Positions 15,728 through 23,457 of a DNA stretch of 32,370 nt are shown in pieces. A program made the translations under genes and the position numbers. Location: the NCBI GenBank assembly GCA_017410745.1, contig JAFPPJ010000290.1, forward strand, positions 1 through 32,370, in the 5' to 3' direction. Position 1 is the stretch's first letter. Every line of letters begins with the position of its first letter. Under the pieces are notes generated by a model. It was given only the letters and a program-made list of their open reading frames with translations, made no database searches and was not told the DNA's origin. Source of the stretch: Oscillospiraceae bacterium. GTDB lineage: Bacteria > Bacillota > Clostridia > Oscillospirales > Ruminococcaceae.

Positions 15728-16531
15728 TCACAGCTTCTCTGCAAACTGCTCTATGAGCCTGTTCACCGCATCGGGACGATCTGTATTTGAATTATGTGCT
15801 GCATCGTCTATCCATGCGATATCATAGCCTGTATCCCTGCTCCACTGCCTGTTGAAGCGTCTCACAAGGCCTGTGATATCCTGTTTGCCGCATATGAGGA
15901 GCACAGGGCACGAACACTCTGCATCTATATCCCTGTCTATGGCCTCGGCTACCATATAGAAGCCATTTCCCATAAGACGGCAGTATTCCTCTTTTGAATA
16001 ATCCGAAAGCGTCCTGTACATCAGTCTCTGACCGTACAGTGTCCTTGCCACCGATACGGAGACGAGTATTTTCATCAGCTGCCACGGGTACATAAGGAAT
16101 ATTTTCTCTGTACGCCTGAGTATAAACTTTGTCATGGCACTCATGTATTTATTGGCAAGCGAAGATGAGTCTATCGAGATAAATCCTGCTGCCTCACCGG
16201 GGTACTCCTTCATGAAGCACTGGGATACATAGCCTCCCATAGACTGCCCTATCAGAAGCGGATGAGTGATATTTTCCTTCTCCATTATCCCATGAAGCCA
16301 GTGAGCCTTGTCAAATATATCGAACGGAGCGTCAAACGGCCTTGAAAGTCCGTGACCCGGCGCATCCCATACAAGTATATCATATTTCCCGCGGAAATAG
16401 CTTATCTGCTTTTCAAACAGTCTGTGATCCGCAGAAAGGCCGGGAAGGAACACCAGTGTAATGCCGTTATCGGATGCTCCTTTTATGAATGAATAGTGTA
16501 TATCACCCTTTTGTGTATGGAATATGCTCAT
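15728..16531 (-). CDS. Alpha/beta hydrolase
   Basis: 267 residues, alpha/beta-hydrolase fold: LVFLPGLSADHRLF (oxyanion-hole strand), WDAPGHGLS, nucleophile elbow GQSMGG, acid in CGKQDITG and catalytic His in DDAAHNSN near the end. The cap region (~125-190) contains two amphipathic/hydrophobic helices. No signal peptide, so cytoplasmic. Substrate cannot be read from sequence; esterase, lipase or C-C hydrolase are all possible. Its start overlaps the stop of the upstream HD gene by four bases (ATGA) and has GGAGGG upstream. The GH5 gene starts 22 nt later. Confidence 0.9.
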   Translation of the reverse strand: MSIFHTQKGDIHYSFIKGASDNGITLVFLPGLSADHRLFEKQISYFRGKYDILVWDAPGHGLSRPFDAPFDIFDKAHWLHGIMEKENITHPLLIGQSMGGYVSQCFMKEYPGEAAGFISIDSSSLANKYMSAMTKFILRRTEKIFLMYPWQLMKILVSVSVARTLYGQRLMYRTLSDYSKEEYCRLMGNGFYMVAEAIDRDIDAECSCPVLLICGKQDITGLVRRFNRQWSRDTGYDIAWIDDAAHNSNTDRPDAVNRLIEQFAEKL

Positions 16532-16977
16532 GATATGATCCCTCCGATGTCTTCAAGCAATATCCGTCTGGCTTGTTCGTATTTTTTTACGCGTTCCCTG
16601 TCTCGTTCCGATACATTATCGAGTCTGGTCAGATCGCTGTTGTGCGAAAGGTCGGCGAGCTTCACCCTGACAGCCAGTGGATCCGAACGTATCGCGCGGA
16701 CATAATCGAAATAATCCACGCCGTCCTTATGTGTAAGAAGCTCCAGCGCGTGAACGATCTCTTCCGGGAAGCCCTCGTTTCTTATATCCTCTATCGTCAT
16801 GTCCGTATCTTCCACAGTGTCATGCAGAAGCGCCGCACATACCGAATACTCATCTTCCATCATCTCAGCCAGATGATACGGATGGAATATATACGGCAGT
16901 CCCGAACGGTCATACTGCCCCATGTGGGCATTATATGCGATAAGCAGCGCTTTCTTTGTCAGGTCGGTATAGATCAT
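16528..16977 (-). CDS. Small HD-domain hydrolase, SpoT/MESH1-like (possible alarmone hydrolase)
   Basis: 149 residues. The metal-binding HD pattern of the RelA/SpoT hydrolase group is visible: GLPYIFHP (His32), CAALLHDTVEDTD (His-Asp then ED) and VRVKLADLSHN (Asp). MESH1-type single-domain enzymes (small alarmone hydrolases) remove pyrophosphate from ppGpp, and this protein has that size and motif set without synthetase or TGS domains. Other HD hydrolases of similar length act on nucleotides, so activity on ppGpp is an inference. The ATG overlaps the stop of the ArsR-type repressor gene by four bases and is preceded by GGAGG. Cytoplasmic. Confidence 0.82.
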   Translation of the reverse strand: MIYTDLTKKALLIAYNAHMGQYDRSGLPYIFHPYHLAEMMEDEYSVCAALLHDTVEDTDMTIEDIRNEGFPEEIVHALELLTHKDGVDYFDYVRAIRSDPLAVRVKLADLSHNSDLTRLDNVSERDRERVKKYEQARRILLEDIGGIIS

Positions 16978-17312
16978 TCCTCCACATGCTCCATTCCTAT
17001 CTCGATTATGCTCCTTACATGGTCATCGGAAAGAGAATAGAAAACGATCTTTCCCTCCTTGCGGAATTTCACCAGCTTGTTGTTCTTGAGCACTCTGAGC
17101 TGATGTGATACGGCAGTCTGGCTCATGTTCAGCAGTACAGCCATATCATTCACACACAGTTCCGATTCAAGAAGGGCATAGAGTATGCGTATCCTCGTAG
17201 TATCACCGAAGACCTTGTAAAGCTCCGCAAGGTCGTACAGCATTTCGTCAAGAGGCATCTCGTCACTGATCTTCTTGACCTGTTCATCATCAAGGCAAAG
17301 ATATTCTTCCAT
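16974..17312 (-). CDS. ArsR/SmtB-family repressor with zinc-type alpha5 site
   Basis: 112 residues from ATG 17312 (ribosome site AAAGGGAT). ATG 17327, overlapping the pantothenate kinase stop as ATGA, is an alternative giving 117 residues. The winged helix is clear: FGDTTRIRILYALLESELCVNDMAVLL, recognition helix MSQTAVSHQLRVLKNN, wing RKEGKIVFYSL. The last helix reads DDHVRSIIEIGMEHVEE, which contains D-x-H-x10-H-x2-E, the alpha5 metal ligand set of SmtB/CzrA (Zn/Co sensors); in this numbering D96, H98, H109, E112. The alpha3N Cys pair is incomplete (one Cys in ELCVNDM). By family knowledge it should release DNA when Zn binds. No metal transporter is in the window, so its target may be this operon or lie elsewhere. 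Confidence 0.9.
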   Translation of the reverse strand: MEEYLCLDDEQVKKISDEMPLDEMLYDLAELYKVFGDTTRIRILYALLESELCVNDMAVLLNMSQTAVSHQLRVLKNNKLVKFRKEGKIVFYSLSDDHVRSIIEIGMEHVEE

Positions 17313-17323
17313 AGTTATCCCTT

Positions 17324-18124
17324 TCATCCTGCTGCCGAAGCACATCCGAGCGCTCCTGCAAATGCTCCGCCTGCGGGCATAATGAAGCTGTAACCGTGAA
17401 GGTCGCCCACATTCTTCATCATCTGCGCTCCTACGGGAAATTCCGACATTGCGCCCACAAATACCACTGTATCAAGGTCGGTGCCTTTAAGTGCGAATGC
17501 CGCCATTACACCCACAGACTGATATATCATATTAGCAAGACCTGCGGCGATATCGTTATTGTCATCATCAAGCGAAGCCTTGCCGAAATTGGCAGCGGTT
17601 AGATCAGCCGCAAGCCCCGTGTCTCCTACGCTTATATCCCCTACTGTAAGGTCTACCTTAGTAGTGTCTCCGAGGGCTGTCATATCCTTGATATTATATA
17701 TATCCGCCACACCGGTGGTGAGCAGAGAAAGGCCGCAAAGTGCTCCGCCGCCTATACCGCTCCCGCCTATATGCTCATACACATCGCCGTGAGCCATAAC
17801 AAAGGCAGTACCAGTACCCATGCTTACCACAAGGGCGTTTTCCCTGCCTGAAAGGATCTGTGCTCCTCTCCCGAAGGCCTCAAATTCGCTTATATAGCGG
17901 ACATTATAGTCTGCCTTTCTCTTTTCGAGCATCTTTGAGCCTACTCCGGACACCGTGATGCTTATTCCGTCAAGGCTCTGTCTGTTCAGCAGGAGGGACA
18001 GCTCTCTCTCGAAATGCGCCAGATCTCCGTCGGTAGCGTATCTTCTGCGTGACAATATCCTGTTGTTGTCATCAGCGCATACCAGCTTTACAGCCGAGCC
18101 TCCGATATCTGCTCCTATCCTCAT
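17324..18124 (-). CDS. coaW: Type II pantothenate kinase (CoaW-like)
   Basis: 266 residues from ATG 18124, which has AAGGAGAAAAGGC upstream and begins RIGADIGGSAVKLV, the phosphate-1 motif of the ASKHA fold. Other family marks are YISEFEAFGRGA (catalytic Glu), SMGTGTAFV, HIGGSGIGGGALCGLS and a Gly-rich end AGGAFAGALG. Type II enzymes (Staphylococcus, eukaryotic PanK) phosphorylate pantothenate in the first step of CoA synthesis and are less sensitive to CoA feedback. Type II is less common than type III in Clostridia, but the motifs fit it well. The start overlaps the stop of the ThuA-like gene (ATGA). BadF-type activators are a related alternative that lacks this glycine-rich set. Confidence 0.85.
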   Translation of the reverse strand: MRIGADIGGSAVKLVCADDNNRILSRRRYATDGDLAHFERELSLLLNRQSLDGISITVSGVGSKMLEKRKADYNVRYISEFEAFGRGAQILSGRENALVVSMGTGTAFVMAHGDVYEHIGGSGIGGGALCGLSLLTTGVADIYNIKDMTALGDTTKVDLTVGDISVGDTGLAADLTAANFGKASLDDDNNDIAAGLANMIYQSVGVMAAFALKGTDLDTVVFVGAMSEFPVGAQMMKNVGDLHGYSFIMPAGGAFAGALGCASAAG

Positions 18125-18840
18125 GCCTTTTCTCCTTCCGGCGCAGCGGCATTGATGCATTCGATGCATCTGTGCTCACGCTCACACGGAGCAGCCCAGT
18201 ATACCGCATTCCTTATGACCTTTCGTATATTCTCGTTGAGATATACGGGATATTCCTCATGTCCCGGCTGGAAATAGAATATCCTGCCGCCTCTGTGAAA
18301 GGTCACGCCGCTCCTGAATGCCTCACCGCCCGAAAACCATCCGATGAATACAGTCTCATCGGGTGAAGGTATATCAAACGGCTCTCCATACATTTCCTCT
18401 GCCGGTATCTCAAAATGATCGGGCAGTCCCCGTGCTATCATATGATGCGGGTCGCATACCCACAGGCGTTCCCTGTCGCCGTGTCTCCATCTGAGATTGC
18501 AGCTCGTACCGCACAGTGCCCTGAACACCTTGCTGTGATGTGCCGAATGGAGAGGGATAAAGCCCATGCCTCCGTGAATGTGCCTTATGACACGGCTGAC
18601 GTTCTCATCGGTGACCTTATCATGCGCATGATGTCCCCACCATATAAGCACATCCGTATCGGCGAGCGCTTCTTCCGAAAGGCCCTGATCCTCATCATCA
18701 AGGAGACCTACGGTCACTCTTACATTCTCGCAGTCCGAGAATATACCGGCAAGCGCACCGTGTATCCCCTGTGGGTAATGTGCCTTGATGCGTTCTTCCT
18801 TGTCATGTATGTTTTCGTTCCATATGCGGACATTTATCAT
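18121..18840 (-). CDS. ThuA-like (trehalose-utilisation-type) protein
   Basis: 239 residues from ATG 18840, which overlaps the stop of the preceding small gene (ATGA); the open frame continues upstream but that part has no family resemblance. The ThuA/class-I amidotransferase-like fold is shown by INVRIWNENIHDKEE, DVLIWWGHHAHD, HGGMGFIPLHSAHHSKVF, the LWVCDPHHMIARGL segment and GRIFYFQPGHEEYP. In sugar catabolic operons ThuA homologues help turn 3-keto sugars or related intermediates over, though the exact reaction is poorly fixed. A TIM-barrel isomerase of the kind often paired with it lies two genes upstream. Cytoplasmic. Confidence 0.87.
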   Translation of the reverse strand: MINVRIWNENIHDKEERIKAHYPQGIHGALAGIFSDCENVRVTVGLLDDEDQGLSEEALADTDVLIWWGHHAHDKVTDENVSRVIRHIHGGMGFIPLHSAHHSKVFRALCGTSCNLRWRHGDRERLWVCDPHHMIARGLPDHFEIPAEEMYGEPFDIPSPDETVFIGWFSGGEAFRSGVTFHRGGRIFYFQPGHEEYPVYLNENIRKVIRNAVYWAAPCEREHRCIECINAAAPEGEKA

Positions 18841-19064
18841 ATGTTCTGCAGTTCCTCGAGTATCATGCGTGCACTTTCCTTGAGTGCCGTCCTGCTTTCG
18901 CCGCCGTTCATGTCGAGCTCCATCATCGCATCCTCGATAACACAGGCAAGGTCGTCGCTGCATTCCTCGCTCTGTGACATCTCATCGAGCTGACTGTAGA
19001 ACGAATCAGTCTTTATCTTGCCTCTGAGTGCTTCATCGCACAGCTTTCTGAGCTTTTCGGTCAT
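18837..19064 (-). CDS. Small acidic helical protein of unknown function
   Basis: 75 residues, ribosome site AAAGGAC, tightly placed between the TIM-barrel isomerase (13 nt) and the ThuA-like gene (4-nt overlap), which argues that it is real. It is Glu/Asp-rich, predicted all-helical, with cysteine in SEECSDDLACVIED. No family recognised. No signal or membrane segment. Confidence 0.7.
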   Translation of the reverse strand: MTEKLRKLCDEALRGKIKTDSFYSQLDEMSQSEECSDDLACVIEDAMMELDMNGGESRTALKESARMILEELQNI

Positions 19065-19077
19065 AATTATCGTCCTT

Positions 19078-19857
19078 TCAATAGTTTTCTTTTATAAACA
19101 CTGCCGAGCTTTTCATATAAGCAAACTGATCGTTAGACCCGAAATGCTCTATGGAAAGATCGCCGTCATAGCCTTTGGTCTTCAGCGCATACAGTATCTC
19201 CCTGCTCCTGATGAAGCCGCTCCCGAAGGGACACGGATACATAGGGCAGCCCGCCATATCATCCTTGCGCTCTCCCTGTACGGTGCGCGTCCTGTCCTTG
19301 AGATGAACGTGCATTATCCTGCTCTCAAATCTTCTGAAGGAAGATATCTCATCCTCAAGTGCATATGCCCAGTTGCCGGTATCAAAGACAAATCCCAGGG
19401 CGGGCACATTGTCGAGCAGATACGCTATATCATCCGAGCGGCAGCATGGTGAATGGCTGTCGTCATAATCCTCTATGCCTACCTGTATGCCATACTGCAC
19501 AGCATCGCTGCATATGCGGTCAAGCTGTGCTGCTGTGCGCTCGTTCTCTACATTGAAGCCCGGCACAACGAGCACCTTGCCAGCACCGAAGAATGCAGCA
19601 GTATCAAACAGATCCATATACTCATTCCTGATCTGTTCATCGGTGGCGGACTCGAAAGCAAATGTATGATATACCGATCTGACAGTCATGCCGTTGTCGT
19701 CGAACAGATGCTTTATCTCATGGTCATGAAGTCTCTTCACATCACATTCAAGTCCCTGTATGCCGTAATTCGACGCTCTCTGCAGTCCCCTGCCCGTATC
19801 TATGCTGCACTGTGCACAGCCTTCAAGTATGTGTTCATAGAATATATTAAGCATCAT
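19078..19857 (-). CDS. TIM-barrel sugar-phosphate isomerase/epimerase-like protein
   Basis: 259 residues (258 from the second, better-spaced ATG at 19854; AGAGGT upstream). It has the xylose-isomerase-like/AP-endonuclease-2 barrel: GIQGLECDVK, VRSVYHTFAF, GAGKVLVVPGF, QVGIEDYDDSHSP (metal Glu), FVFDTGNWAYA (metal Asp), HVHLKDR (metal His) and DLSIEHFG (metal Glu). The four metal ligands are all present, so it is probably active on a sugar or keto-sugar. Substrate unknown. It overlaps the 3' end of ksgA by 11 nt. With the ThuA-like protein it forms a likely sugar-intermediate pair. Confidence 0.86.
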   Translation of the reverse strand: MMLNIFYEHILEGCAQCSIDTGRGLQRASNYGIQGLECDVKRLHDHEIKHLFDDNGMTVRSVYHTFAFESATDEQIRNEYMDLFDTAAFFGAGKVLVVPGFNVENERTAAQLDRICSDAVQYGIQVGIEDYDDSHSPCCRSDDIAYLLDNVPALGFVFDTGNWAYALEDEISSFRRFESRIMHVHLKDRTRTVQGERKDDMAGCPMYPCPFGSGFIRSREILYALKTKGYDGDLSIEHFGSNDQFAYMKSSAVFIKENY

Positions 19858-20719
19858 TTACCTCTGTCAAATAATCCGTTATCCTGCCAAAGTCATCAAA
19901 CGTCATCTGTTCGGGGCGTATGCTTCCCGGAAGACCGGCCTGTTCAAGGGCGCGATATGTCTCCTGCTTGGATATGCCTATTGACGTGAGAGAATTGGCA
20001 AGAGTCTTTCTCCTCTGCGAGAATGCTCCGCGTATTATCCCGAAAAGGCGCTTTTCATCCTTTACCTTCACGGGAGGAGCCGAACGTATATTGAGCCTTA
20101 TGACACATGAATCCACATTGGGACTTGGCATGAAGCTGCCCCTTGACACATCGAAAAGTATCTCGGGCTCTGCATAGTATTTCACGGCATAGCTCACTGC
20201 ACCGCATTCCCTTGTGCCGGGAGGCGCGCAAAGCCTTACCGCAGCTTCCTTCTGCACCATAACGGTGATGGTCTTTATCGGGAGCCGTTCTTCGAGAAGA
20301 TACATTATCACCGGTGAGGTTATATAATACGGGAGATTTGCACAGACCGCACATTCGAGCCCTGCAAAGTCCTCCTCAATGACCTTCTTCAGATCGGTCT
20401 TCATAACATCAGCATTGATGATATGTATATTGTCAAATCCAGCAAGTGTCTCATCGAGCACGGGCATGAGCCTTGTATCTATCTCAACGGCAGTGACCTT
20501 GTCAGCCCTCAGCGCAAGTTCCCTTGTAAGGACACCTATGCCCGTGCCTATCTCGATTATCCCGAAGCCAGGCGCTGCATTGCCAAGCTCTGCTATCTTA
20601 GGACACACAGACGGATTTATGAGAAAATTCTGCCCGAGCCCCTTCGAGAAGGAAAAGCCGTGACGAGACATTATATCGCGTATAGTCGAAATATCTGTAA
20701 GTCTGTTCATATCGATCAC
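19847..20719 (-). CDS. ksgA: 16S rRNA dimethyladenosine transferase KsgA/RsmA
   Basis: 290 residues from a GTG at 20719 that overlaps the previous stop (GTGA); ATG 20710 (MNRLTDIS) is the alternative. It dimethylates A1518 and A1519 of 16S rRNA late in small-subunit assembly. Motifs: KGLGQNFLINP, the SAM loop EIGTGIGVLT (57-65), VEID (acidic ribose contact), NADVMKTD, the catalytic NLPYYITSP (128-136), then SFMPSPNVDSCVIRL and AFSQRRKTLANSL. Length is normal. First large gene of the eleven-gene operon. Confidence 0.96.
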   Translation of the reverse strand: MIDMNRLTDISTIRDIMSRHGFSFSKGLGQNFLINPSVCPKIAELGNAAPGFGIIEIGTGIGVLTRELALRADKVTAVEIDTRLMPVLDETLAGFDNIHIINADVMKTDLKKVIEEDFAGLECAVCANLPYYITSPVIMYLLEERLPIKTITVMVQKEAAVRLCAPPGTRECGAVSYAVKYYAEPEILFDVSRGSFMPSPNVDSCVIRLNIRSAPPVKVKDEKRLFGIIRGAFSQRRKTLANSLTSIGISKQETYRALEQAGLPGSIRPEQMTFDDFGRITDYLTEVNDA

Positions 20720-20889
20720 ATCTGATGCCTTACCACGGCATATTCGTCATCCGGGCGATAGTACGGACATTCACTGCACTGAGCGTTCATGAACCTGTAA
20801 AGCTCGTCTTCATCAAGGTCTACAAGGCATACGTTATATTCAAGCTCTTCGTCATATACAAAGTTGGCACAGCTGTCACAGTTTGTCAA
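20716..20889 (-). CDS. Small Cys-rich DUF6472-like protein with TTG start
   Basis: 57 residues that a normal ATG search misses. The start is TTG at 20889 with GGAGGG six bases upstream; the only nearby ATG is out of frame and stops after six codons. The protein has two CxxC-type pairs: TNCDSCANFVYDEE near the start and CSECPYYRPDDEY near the end, with VCLVDLDEDEL between. This layout, one zinc-ribbon-like unit closed by CPYY, matches the small clostridial family I know as DUF6472. Function unknown; probably binds Zn. Its stop overlaps the KsgA GTG, so it is coupled to ksgA and opens the operon behind a good promoter. Confidence 0.85.
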   Translation of the reverse strand: MTNCDSCANFVYDEELEYNVCLVDLDEDELYRFMNAQCSECPYYRPDDEYAVVRHQM

Positions 20890-20954
20890 AGGGCATCCCT
20901 CCGATACAGTCCTGTCAGGATATATCCGTGATCCGAACTGTGTAAATTATAGAG

Positions 20955-20983
20955 ATTGTACCATATTTCAGCATATTTGTCAC
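20955..20983 (-). promoter_or_regulatory. Promoter of the ksgA operon
   Basis: Minus-strand GTGACA (20983-20978), 17-base spacer, TACAAT (20960-20955) preceded by TGG. Five of six at each hexamer. A second TATAAT (20951-20946) lacks a -35. Divergent from the aroB promoter 92 bp away. Confidence 0.7.
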
Positions 20984-21074
20984 CTGATTTTAACGAAAAA
21001 ACAATTAAGCCTTATGTCTATGTATGTAAATTTTTTGTGAATATAAATTAAATCAAGAAGTCACTTTGTTTTTA

Positions 21075-21103
21075 TTGACAAACTCCCATTTTTGTGGTAT
21101 AAT
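21075..21103 (+). promoter_or_regulatory. Perfect consensus promoter of the aroB operon
   Basis: TTGACA (21075-21080), 17-base spacer, TATAAT (21098-21103) with extended TGG. Predicted start about 21110, giving a ~46-nt leader. No T-box or riboswitch is seen. Confidence 0.9.
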
Positions 21104-21155
21104 AAATTATATATGACCATTAGAAAGGGCCTGTACGACGGCAACGGTAAATACA

Positions 21156-22211
21156 ATGAAAACAGTCAGAGTTGATGCATCTTCTTCCTATGATGTATTG
21201 ATCGGCAAAGGACTTATAGACAGAGCGGGAGAATTCATAAGCAAGGCATCGTCAGCGAAGCGTTTCGCTGTGATATGCGATGACAATACTGCCCCGCTGT
21301 ACTACGACAGAGTAAAAGCATCTCTTGAAGGCTCGGGACTTTCCTGTGAACAGTTCGTATTCCCTCACGGCGAGGCTTCAAAGTGTGCCGAGGTGCTCGG
21401 CAGGATATATTCATTTCTCGCTGCATCCCATTTCAGCCGCGCTGATGCAGTGATCGCCCTTGGCGGCGGAGTTACCGGCGATATGGCCGGATATGCCGCA
21501 GCCACATATCTGAGAGGTCTCGGCTTCATACAGATACCTACATCCCTGCTTTCACAGGTGGATTCCTCGGTCGGCGGCAAGACCGCGATAGATATACCCG
21601 AGGGCAAGAATCTTGTAGGCGCATTCAAGCAGCCAGACCTTGTCATAATCGACACTGATACGCTTTCTTCCCTGCCCCGTGAATTTCTCATAGACGGCAT
21701 GGGAGAGGTCATAAAGTACGGTATGATACGTTCTGCCGAGCTTTTTGACAAGCTTTGCAGCACCGATATAGATCATATCCTCGATAATGTCGAAGATATC
21801 GTATATGACTGCATCTCCATCAAGCGTGATGTAGTTGAGGCAGATGAATTCGACCGCGGCGAAAGAGAGCTCCTCAATTTCGGACATACCCTCGGTCATT
21901 CCATCGAGCAGTACTATCACTACACAGGCATATCCCACGGCAGAGCTGTAGCGAAGGGGATGGAGCTCATCACCCGTATAGCTGCCGAAAAAGGCATATG
22001 CAGCATGGAACTGTGCGACAGGCTGAACAGCTGTCTGAGGCTCTATGAGCTCGATATAGAGATAGAGCCTTCCCTTTCGCAGCTTGGCGATGCTGTGCTC
22101 AATGACAAGAAGCGCAGCGGGAATAATATAGACATCATCATGTGCAGCGATGTGGGAAGATCATCGGCTGTGAAAATGACAGTGGATGAATTCATTTCTA
22201 TACTCGGATAA
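21156..22211 (+). CDS. aroB: 3-dehydroquinate synthase
   Basis: 351 residues, the usual AroB length. It converts DAHP to 3-dehydroquinate, step two of the shikimate pathway, with NAD and a divalent metal. Seen: ALGGGVTGDMAGYAAATYLRG (NAD loop), PTSLLSQVDSSVGGKTAID, GKNLVGAFKQPD, the GMGEVIKYGMI metal segment (Glu), NFGHTLGHSIE (His) and HGRAVAKGM (His). The start has only a weak ribosome site (AACGGTAA), unlike the strong sites of its neighbours. First gene of the nine-gene plus-strand operon. Confidence 0.96.
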   Translation: MKTVRVDASSSYDVLIGKGLIDRAGEFISKASSAKRFAVICDDNTAPLYYDRVKASLEGSGLSCEQFVFPHGEASKCAEVLGRIYSFLAASHFSRADAVIALGGGVTGDMAGYAAATYLRGLGFIQIPTSLLSQVDSSVGGKTAIDIPEGKNLVGAFKQPDLVIIDTDTLSSLPREFLIDGMGEVIKYGMIRSAELFDKLCSTDIDHILDNVEDIVYDCISIKRDVVEADEFDRGERELLNFGHTLGHSIEQYYHYTGISHGRAVAKGMELITRIAAEKGICSMELCDRLNSCLRLYELDIEIEPSLSQLGDAVLNDKKRSGNNIDIIMCSDVGRSSAVKMTVDEFISILG

Positions 22212-22221
22212 CGGAGAACAT

Positions 22222-23445
22222 ATGGATATAAGGATCACACCGCAAAAGCTTCACGGGCACGTTGACATACCCTCATCGAAAAGCTATTCGCACAGAGCGG
22301 TCATTGCCGCCGCCCTTGCAGAAGGCACTTCGGTCATTACCGGCGTTTCTGCATCGGCTGACATAGATGTAACATGTAGGGCGATGTCTGTGCTCGGAGC
22401 AGATATATGCGGTGAAAACGGCACATACACGATAAAGGGAGCAGGCAGACCTGCGAGCGGTATCATAGACTGCGGCGAGAGCGGCTCTACACTGAGATTT
22501 CTGATACCCATTGCAGCAGCACTCGGCGCAGACGTGACATTTGAAGGGCACGGCAAGCTCCCCACAAGACCTATCACACCGTATATACGCGAGCTTGGCA
22601 AAAAGGGCATCAGATTTGACAAGGAAGGCGGTCTCCCGATTTCTATGAGCGGCAGACTGCAGTCCGGGGAATTCCTGCTCGAAGGAGACATATCATCGCA
22701 GTTCATAACCGGTCTGCTCTTCGCTTTGCCCCTGCTTGAAGGGGATTCGGTGATAAGGCTCACCTCTCCCCTTGAGTCAAAGCCCTATGCTGATATGACA
22801 GTATCGACACTCGGGCATTTTGGTATAACAGTCAGGGAATCATGCAGCAACGGACTACCGGTATACGAGATAAAGGGCGGTCAGCATTACAAGCCCTGTG
22901 ACATGCGTGTAGAGGGTGATTACTCTCAGGCGGCATTCTTCTATGTGGCAAATGCCCTCGGATGCGATATAGATATGGGAAATCTCGCAGAGGACACCGT
23001 TCAGGGTGACAGGATCATAGAGCAGCTCGCAAGGGTCGAAAATGGCAGGATACCTTCGTTCGTGCAGGATGCATCGGATGTGCCCGACCTTGTGCCCGTC
23101 CTGACAGTGCTTGCATCCGCAGCGGAAGGTACGAGCAAAATAATCAACGCATCACGTCTGAGGATAAAGGAATCCGACAGGCTCGAATCCGCCGCAGCGA
23201 TGATAAATGCTCTTGGCGGCCGTGTCACGGTCGGAGAGGATAATCTCGTGATAGAGCATTGTGCCCGCTTCAAGGGCGGCACGATAGATTCGTACAACGA
23301 TCACCGCATCGTGATGTCGGCAGCCATTGCCGCAGTAATGTCCGACGCACCTGTGACCATACTCGGTGCCGAGGCAGTAAATAAGAGCTATCCGCGGTTT
23401 TTCGACGATTATCGCTCACTTGGCGGCATAGCAGAGATCATATAA
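22222..23445 (+). CDS. aroA: 3-phosphoshikimate 1-carboxyvinyltransferase (EPSP synthase)
   Basis: 407 residues from ATG 22222 with GGAG six bases upstream; the open frame extends 12 codons further but without a ribosome site. It joins phosphoenolpyruvate to shikimate-3-phosphate. Conserved blocks are PSSKSYSHRAVIAAAL, DCGESGSTLRFLIP, GKLPTRPITPY, DISSQFITGLLFALPL, VEGDYSQAAFF, RLRIKESDRLES and DHRIVMSAAIA. All substrate contacts I can check are present. Ten nucleotides after aroB. Confidence 0.95.
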   Translation: MDIRITPQKLHGHVDIPSSKSYSHRAVIAAALAEGTSVITGVSASADIDVTCRAMSVLGADICGENGTYTIKGAGRPASGIIDCGESGSTLRFLIPIAAALGADVTFEGHGKLPTRPITPYIRELGKKGIRFDKEGGLPISMSGRLQSGEFLLEGDISSQFITGLLFALPLLEGDSVIRLTSPLESKPYADMTVSTLGHFGITVRESCSNGLPVYEIKGGQHYKPCDMRVEGDYSQAAFFYVANALGCDIDMGNLAEDTVQGDRIIEQLARVENGRIPSFVQDASDVPDLVPVLTVLASAAEGTSKIINASRLRIKESDRLESAAAMINALGGRVTVGEDNLVIEHCARFKGGTIDSYNDHRIVMSAAIAAVMSDAPVTILGAEAVNKSYPRFFDDYRSLGGIAEII

Positions 23446-23457
23446 GGAGGGGTCGGT

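Noticed and set aside
20890..21074. Possible riboswitch or tRNA between the ksgA and aroB operons
   Set aside because: The stretch is A/T-rich with two divergent promoters and no cloverleaf or known riboswitch core that I can see.
21114..21176. Short frame of 20 codons in the aroB leader, a possible leader peptide
   Set aside because: No ribosome site, starts almost at the predicted transcript start, and has no run of aromatic codons that would suit attenuation.
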